Positions 59,641-64,000 of a stretch of DNA of 64,000 nucleotides are shown one piece after another (the first letter of the stretch is position 1; each line of letters starts with the position of its first letter). The stretch covers positions 124,001 through 188,000 of the forward strand of contig NZ_CP120210.1 of the NCBI RefSeq assembly GCF_029369745.1, given 5' to 3'. Made by a program: the position numbers and the translations under genes. The notes under the pieces are model-generated. The model was not told the DNA's origin, ran no database searches, and saw nothing but the letters and a program-made list of their open reading frames with translations. This stretch comes from Amycolatopsis sp. QT-25 (GTDB lineage: Bacteria > Actinomycetota > Actinomycetes > Mycobacteriales > Pseudonocardiaceae).

Positions 59641-60285
59641 ATGGTTCGTTCGAAGATGATCTCCATCGGCGGTCTCGTCGCGGGTACCACCGGACTCCTG
59701 CTGCTCAGCGCGTGCGGTGCCGAGACGACACCTGTCGCGCAGAACACGTCCGCGTCACCGTCCATTTCGGCGCCGGACACCTCGGCCGCGCCCAGTGCGA
59801 GCTCTTCGAGCCCGGCGCCGGCTTCGCAGCCGGTCCAGCAGCCCGCGCAGGAGCCGAGGAGCGACGGGCTCTGCAAGGCAGGAGACGTCAAACTGTCCGT
59901 CAAGGACGGTGACGCCGCCGCGGGCACGGTGTACCGGCGGCTCGTCATCACCAACGTGAGCGGGCATCCGTGCACCATTCAGGGCTTTCCCGGTATCTCC
60001 TACGTGACCGGCGCGGACGGTCACCAGGTCGGTGAAGCCGCCTTCCGCGACGGTGACAAGGGTGCGCCGGTCCGGCTCGGCAACGGCGAGAGCGCGGCCG
60101 CGGACGTCGGCTTCGTGAACGTCCGCAACTACGACGAGGCGGTCTGCAAGCCGACCGAGACCCGAGGGCTGCGGGTGTACCTGCCGCAGGAAACGGCGTC
60201 GAACTTCGTGCCGGTGCAGGGTCTCGGCTGCGCGGGGCAGATCCCCGGCAACCAGCTGACCGTCAGGACCGTCCACAAGAGTTAG
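59641..60285 (+). CDS. DUF4232 lipoprotein
   Basis: 214 residues. Type II signal peptide with lipobox LLLSAC (Cys at ~24), a Ser/Pro/Ala-rich linker (~28-75), then a beta-rich domain (KLSVKDGDAAAGTVYRRLVI, GHPCTIQGFPGISYVTGADG, EAVCKPTETRGLRVYLPQE) of the DUF4232 family, with paired Cys for disulfides. Anchored to the outer face of the membrane. GGAGG lies 11 bases before the ATG. The role is unknown; relatives are abundant surface lipoproteins in actinobacteria. Confidence 0.9.
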   Translation: MVRSKMISIGGLVAGTTGLLLLSACGAETTPVAQNTSASPSISAPDTSAAPSASSSSPAPASQPVQQPAQEPRSDGLCKAGDVKLSVKDGDAAAGTVYRRLVITNVSGHPCTIQGFPGISYVTGADGHQVGEAAFRDGDKGAPVRLGNGESAAADVGFVNVRNYDEAVCKPTETRGLRVYLPQETASNFVPVQGLGCAGQIPGNQLTVRTVHKS

Positions 60286-60312
60286 GCCGTGTCCCGCCGG
60301 TCGTGTCCGCGG

Positions 60313-60750
60313 TCAGAGCTGGGTGCAGAGCTGTTCGGCCTGCGTCAGGTGCCGCTGTCCGGCGATCTGGTTGAAGTGCAGGCTGAACACCATCCGGCTG
60401 ACGCCGTCGATGTGGTCGGCCAGCGGCCGGTAGGCGGCGTCGGCGGCCGCCGCCGCGGCGGACAGTTCCCGTGCGGCCGTCATCCGGTGCAGGACTTCGG
60501 GGGCCAACACGGCGACGGTCCGCTCGCCGGGCGCGGAGCCGGTGGTGTCCGGGATCGTGCCGACCCTGGTCAGTGCCCGGCACGCGTCCTGCGCGTCTTC
60601 GAGGGCTCCCGCCTCGACGCCCGAGAGCGCCCACAGCATGCCGATCACGCCGCCGCCGATCACGAAACCGGCGACCGCGGTGAGCACTTGCGGGCGTCTG
60701 GAAGGTTGTTCCGTCCCCACGCCGGCCTCCGGCACCAGTGTCTGCCGCAT
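60313..60750 (-). CDS. small membrane-anchored protein of unknown function
   Basis: 145 residues: polar N-terminus (~1-20), one TM helix (~22-44, VLTAVAGFVIGGGVIGMLWA), then a helical extracytoplasmic domain with two Cys (DACRALTRVG, EQLCTQL at the C-terminus) that could form a disulfide. No family recognised. Convergent with the lipoprotein gene, 27 bases apart. Confidence 0.75.
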   Translation of the reverse strand: MRQTLVPEAGVGTEQPSRRPQVLTAVAGFVIGGGVIGMLWALSGVEAGALEDAQDACRALTRVGTIPDTTGSAPGERTVAVLAPEVLHRMTAARELSAAAAAADAAYRPLADHIDGVSRMVFSLHFNQIAGQRHLTQAEQLCTQL

Positions 60751-60810
60751 CGCGGACCTCCCGTCACCAGTGGCGGTGATGGGTCATTTCAGCACCAACG
60801 TCCGTTGTTT

Positions 60811-62070
60811 TCACCGGTCTTGGTGGAGAACCCGCACCTCCGTGGCCGATTCGTCATCGAAGGCTCCCCGGCGTAACGAGACGAACGCGAAACCGGCCAC
60901 ACCGAACAGCAGAAGCCCCGACGTGAGGAATGTCCGGGCAGGCGAACCGAGGGCGTGGGTGAGGACGCCACCGAGCAGAGCGCCGACCGGGATCGCCCCC
61001 CAGACGACGGTGCGCCACACCCCGAGGACCCGGCCGAGCAGTTCGCCGGGGACGAGCGTGTGCCGTGCCGTCCCGAGCACGATGTTCACCGCGACGACGG
61101 CCGCCGCGAACAGGCCGAACAGTGCCGCTCCCGCCACCGGCGAAGCCGTCAGGCCCATGCCGGTGAACGCCGTGCCGCAGAAGACCGTGCCCCCGAGGAG
61201 CACCGCGCGACGGCTGGTCACCTTCACCAGCCGCGGGGCGATGGCGGCGCCGAGCAGGCCGCCGATGCCGCCGACGAACGCGAAGAGCCCGAAGGCCGCC
61301 TCGCTGAGACGCAGGTACTCGATCGCGTACAGCACCAGTTGGGCTTGCGCGAGTTCGCTGACCAGGCTGATCAACCCGGCGATGACGACCAGGCGCAGGA
61401 CCAGCCGGTTGCCCTTCAGCCAGCGGAAACCCTCCGCCAGTTCGGCGCGAAGGTCGGTGCCGGCGCCTTCCGCGGCCTTCGGGCGGTAGCTTCCGGCGAG
61501 GCCGATCAGCACGACCGCCGCGATCGCGAAACCCACCGAGTTGAGCAAGAACGGGAACGTCGCGAAGAGCGCGAAGGTGGCGCTGCCGACCGGCCCGCCA
61601 AGGAAGGTCTGGCCGACGATCTCGCAGGCCTGGAGCTTGCTGTTCGCGCTGTCGAGGGATTCCTTGCCGACGACCGCCGGGATGAGCACGTTCGCGGCGC
61701 TGTCGGCGACCACCTCCGCGAAGCCGATGAGCAGCGCGGCGGCGTAGACCGCCCAGATCGTCACCCCGCCCACCGCGACCAGGACGGCCGTCCCGCCGAC
61801 GACCACCGCGCGGGCGCTGTTCGCGAGGATCATCGCGCGCCGCCGGTCGATCCGGTCGAGGAGCGCGCCGGCCGGCAACGCGAACAGCAGCCAGGGGAGG
61901 AACTGGGTCGCCGAGAGACCGGCGATGAGCAGCGGGTCGCGGGTCAGGGTGACCGCGAGCAGCGGGAAGGCGACCTTGCCGATCCCATCGCCGAGGTTCG
62001 ACGCCGCGCTGGAGGCGAGCAGCCAGCGCAACCGACGGTCACCCCTCCTGCGCGCCGCCGATTCGGCCAT
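60811..62070 (-). CDS. MFS transporter (EntS-like exporter)
   Basis: 419 residues, 12 TM helices. The ATG (MAESAARRRGDRRLRWLLAS) has GGGAGG 6 bases upstream. Motif A-like LPAGALLDRIDRRRAMILAN follows helix 2. SSAASNLGDGIGKVAFPLLA and GSYRPKA at the central loop fit the MFS_3/EntS branch, which includes enterobactin exporter EntS and many drug or macrolide exporters. The substrate is unknown; no siderophore cluster is nearby. Confidence 0.85.
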   Translation of the reverse strand: MAESAARRRGDRRLRWLLASSAASNLGDGIGKVAFPLLAVTLTRDPLLIAGLSATQFLPWLLFALPAGALLDRIDRRRAMILANSARAVVVGGTAVLVAVGGVTIWAVYAAALLIGFAEVVADSAANVLIPAVVGKESLDSANSKLQACEIVGQTFLGGPVGSATFALFATFPFLLNSVGFAIAAVVLIGLAGSYRPKAAEGAGTDLRAELAEGFRWLKGNRLVLRLVVIAGLISLVSELAQAQLVLYAIEYLRLSEAAFGLFAFVGGIGGLLGAAIAPRLVKVTSRRAVLLGGTVFCGTAFTGMGLTASPVAGAALFGLFAAAVVAVNIVLGTARHTLVPGELLGRVLGVWRTVVWGAIPVGALLGGVLTHALGSPARTFLTSGLLLFGVAGFAFVSLRRGAFDDESATEVRVLHQDR

Positions 62071-62241
62071 GCACCGCCTCCCCAGGCATTCGCCGGCGCC
62101 GGCCGACGACAACGTGTCGAAAAGTTTAGCGGGGCTGTCGCCCAAAGTGTCGGCGTTGTTACACCGAGTTAAGAATCCGGAGATCTCTTGGTGCCCGACG
62201 CACAAAAATCACCGACCATGCCTCCTTCGACACGGAATCCG

Positions 62242-62266
62242 CCGCCGGCGGAGCCTCCGCCGGCGG
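62242..62266 (-). terminator. hairpin terminator downstream of metallopeptidase gene
   Basis: CCGCCGGCGGA-GCC-TCCGCCGGCGG, an 11-bp perfect stem, 35 bases past the stop of the minus-strand metallopeptidase. AGCAAGGGACCTTTGCT follows at 62267, another copy of the AAGGGACCTTT word. Confidence 0.6.
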
Positions 62267-62300
62267 AGCAAGGGACCTTTGCTATCGCTCGTCCACCGGC

Positions 62301-62651
62301 TCAGCCCCAGCCGAGTTCGTGCAGCCGTGCGTCGTCGATGCCGAAATGGTGGCCGACCTCGTGGATCACCGTGATCAGCACCTCCTCGACGACGTCCTCC
62401 TCGGTGTCGCACATCTCCAGTAGCGGGCGCCGGTAGATCGAGATCCGGTCCGGCAGCACCCCGCCGTACTCGTGGGTCCGCTCCGTCAGGGCGACGCCGT
62501 GGTAGAGCCCTAGGATCGTGGGCGACTCCTCGTTGAACTCCTCCACGAGTACCACGACATTGTCCATCGCGTCCGCGAATTCGGGGGGAAGTTCGTCCAG
62601 TGCCTCCGAAACCAGCTCTTCGAAGCGTTGCTGGGTCATCTCGACGGGCAC
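62301..62651 (-). CDS. zincin-like metallopeptidase (DUF1025 family)
   Basis: 116 residues. The HExxH zinc motif lies in VIHEVGHHFGIDDARLHELG, with the downstream Asp as third ligand region. N-terminal FEELVSEALDELPPEFADAM and central VALTERTHEYGGVLPDRISIYRR are typical of this compact family. A small zinc protease of unknown substrate, cytosolic. It begins 4 bases after the septum-formation gene ends on the same strand, so the two are one transcript. Confidence 0.92.
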   Translation of the reverse strand: MPVEMTQQRFEELVSEALDELPPEFADAMDNVVVLVEEFNEESPTILGLYHGVALTERTHEYGGVLPDRISIYRRPLLEMCDTEEDVVEEVLITVIHEVGHHFGIDDARLHELGWG

Positions 62652-62655
62652 GGGT

Positions 62656-63669
62656 TCAGCCTCCGGTCTTCGGGGCGGCAGAGGACGCCGGCGGGCTCGT
62701 CTGGCCGCTCTCCGGCGGCGGGGCGTCGCCCTTGCCGACCTTCACGCTCCCGGTGACCGGCGCGAGCCCCTTGTTGTCCGGCAGGACGGCCGCGACCTTG
62801 CAGTTCACCAGCGTCGACCCGGCGTCCCAGCTCTCCTGCTCGCGGACGTCCCAGCTGAGGATGAGCTTCTTCGCCGCCAGGTCCGCGTTGCCGGTGTACT
62901 CCTGCGAGGCCGTCGAGCATGCGGTGTCCAGCCAGGTGTTCTGCTGCTCCTGCGACGGGTAGCCGTCCTTGAACTTCGTCTTGAGGTCGATCGTCGCGAT
63001 CATCTCGTACGAATGCGGCTTGGCGCAGTCGATGGGGTCGCCGAAACTGTTGTTGAGCAGCGCGAGGCACGTGCCCGGCTCCCACACCGCGGACTGGTCC
63101 TGCTCCTTCGCCGGGCCCTTGGTCGGCTGGAGCTTGCCGCTCTGACCGGCCCATTGCAGACCGCAGCGCAACTGACGGTCACCGTCCGCCCACTGTGCGG
63201 GCGTCGGGCGGAGCAGGTTCATGCTCAGCTTGCCGTACGGATCCAGGTTGCGACCGAGATACGGCTTGACGTCGATGGTGCAACGGGAGTGGGAGATCTC
63301 CTGCCACTGCTCCAGATTCGGGCTCGGTACCCCCGGTGGGTACTGTACGCCGATGTCGACGATGCTGGTGACCTCGAACAGGTGCGCGTCCCCGCACGGG
63401 ACGCGCCGCGCGTCGGTGGCGTCCGGATTGTTCCAGGTCAGGCAGGTGCCAGGGGGAGATTGGAACGCTTCGGCCGCGGCGGGGGACAGTTTGGGGGGGC
63501 CGCCGCCCGCACCGCCTTCCGGGCCCACATTCCACGAGAACGCCACACTCAGCGAAAGCGCGATGATCGCGCCCGCGAACACACCGGCCATGACGAGCCG
63601 GGTGCGCAGGCTGCTCAGCGCGTTTCGCGGGTCACGGAACCGCTCGGCCTGTTGAGACATCCACTCCAT
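62656..63669 (-). CDS. septum formation family membrane protein
   Basis: 337 residues. Cytoplasmic N-terminus (~1-22), one TM helix (~24-46, LVMAGVFAGAIIALSLSVAF), then two extracytoplasmic Septum_form-type repeats, each with conserved Cys: GTCLTWNN...VPCGDAHLFEV...SRCTIDVKPYLG and GTCLALLN...IDCAKPHSYEM...LDTACSTAS. The C-terminal ~25 residues are Pro/Ser-rich. Relatives in actinobacteria are linked to septum formation, though the mechanism is not established. Coupled to the DUF1025 peptidase gene. Confidence 0.88.
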   Translation of the reverse strand: MEWMSQQAERFRDPRNALSSLRTRLVMAGVFAGAIIALSLSVAFSWNVGPEGGAGGGPPKLSPAAAEAFQSPPGTCLTWNNPDATDARRVPCGDAHLFEVTSIVDIGVQYPPGVPSPNLEQWQEISHSRCTIDVKPYLGRNLDPYGKLSMNLLRPTPAQWADGDRQLRCGLQWAGQSGKLQPTKGPAKEQDQSAVWEPGTCLALLNNSFGDPIDCAKPHSYEMIATIDLKTKFKDGYPSQEQQNTWLDTACSTASQEYTGNADLAAKKLILSWDVREQESWDAGSTLVNCKVAAVLPDNKGLAPVTGSVKVGKGDAPPPESGQTSPPASSAAPKTGG

Positions 63670-63754
63670 GATGCCCGCGCCGCACGTAAGGTGCGCATAC
63701 CGGGTGGTTAGTGTTGGACACGGGTTCGGGCCGGCGGGCGATTACGGAGCTTCG

Positions 63755-64000
63755 ATGACGCAGGATGACAACCAGGGGGCACAGGCGCCCCAGGAGCCGC
63801 CGAAGCGCGGCTCGATGCGCTTCCAGGACGACAGCACGCAGACGCGGCAGCCTTCGCTTGCCGAGCAACGGGCACGGCAGCAGGCGCTGGCGGAGCAGGA
63901 ACGCCAGGAGGAGCTTGAAGCCGAAGCCGCTCGCGCCGCCGAGAAGAAGTCTTCGACCAAGAAGAAGATCCTGATCGGAACCGGGGTGACGGTCGGTCTG
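63755..64000 (+). CDS. membrane protein with charged N-terminus (partial, runs off the window)
   Basis: The first 82 codons of a gene that continues beyond the end. MTQDDNQGAQAPQEPPKRGS is followed by a long Gln/Glu/Ala helical stretch (SLAEQRARQQALAEQERQEE, probably coiled coil), a basic KKSSTKKK and the start of a TM helix (ILIGTGVTVGL). Family not recognisable from this part. It diverges from the septum-formation gene with 85 bases between them. Confidence 0.65.
   Translation, partial: MTQDDNQGAQAPQEPPKRGSMRFQDDSTQTRQPSLAEQRARQQALAEQERQEELEAEAARAAEKKSSTKKKILIGTGVTVGL

Overview
The window is chromosomal DNA from a high-GC actinomycete. GTG starts are common, many genes overlap by 4 bases (GTGA/ATGA), and several families are actinobacterial: a DUF5926 protein, a septum-formation protein, a SigE-type ECF sigma factor, a fused CydDC and a DevR-like regulator. 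Gene content and style fit Pseudonocardiales, most likely Amycolatopsis or a close relative. This is inferred from gene families only. Nearly all genes look like chromosomal core or housekeeping genes. There is no integrase, transposase, CRISPR array or biosynthetic cluster.

Layout. 0-6.3 kb: a membrane-anchored protein, a decayed HigB/HigA toxin-antitoxin pair, a conserved gene with a LexA-like box, orphan DUF2716 and Imm7 (immunity-type) genes, and a GT-C glycosyltransferase. 6.3-11 kb: tRNA-Gly(GCC), an ECF sigma factor fused to its own zinc-finger anti-sigma domain and a membrane anchor, an Fpg/Nei DNA glycosylase and a class-C beta-lactamase-fold hydrolase. 11-19.3 kb: a LytS-type kinase, SppA-like protease, LytTR regulator, a membrane protein, two sodium:solute symporters and DUF485, which together look like a carboxylate-sensing and uptake island. 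19.3-26 kb: rhodanese, DUF4328, a VapBC remnant, an antibiotic-biosynthesis-monooxygenase gene behind a MerR/SoxR-type promoter, a P450, a tiny His-rich secreted peptide, DUF5926, DUF952, and a sigma factor with its membrane partner. 26-32.5 kb: ferritin and a DUF2470 protein, each with an IdeR-like box, plus arginine deiminase, a CPBP protease, an F420/FMN split-barrel protein and two tandem paralogous membrane proteins.

32.7-38 kb: homogentisate dioxygenase (hmgA) with a divergent conserved gene and an IclR regulator, DUF998, a GDT1-type cation transporter and an S41 peptidase. 38-45.5 kb: cydA-cydB-cydDC followed, with a 1-base overlap, by a GAF histidine kinase. A good DevR/DosR-type palindrome lies upstream of cydA, and a DevR-like response regulator lies 4.4 kb downstream of the kinase. 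45.5-55 kb: a phosphatase, a STAND ATPase with TPR-like repeats overlapping tail-to-tail with a GT-B-like gene that has a G9 tract at its 5' end, a broken M14 peptidase, a MazG-like hydrolase, and two large conserved proteins. 55-64 kb: a 56-residue membrane protein, tandem repeats, coaA, a frameshifted macro-domain gene, pheA plus a histidine phosphatase, a DUF4232 lipoprotein, MFS exporter, DUF1025 metallopeptidase, septum-formation protein and the start of another gene.

The least expected signal is a set of short, near-perfect palindromes scattered between genes. One 53-base copy sits in frame inside cydDC and is 81% identical, without gaps, to an intergenic copy 30 kb away.
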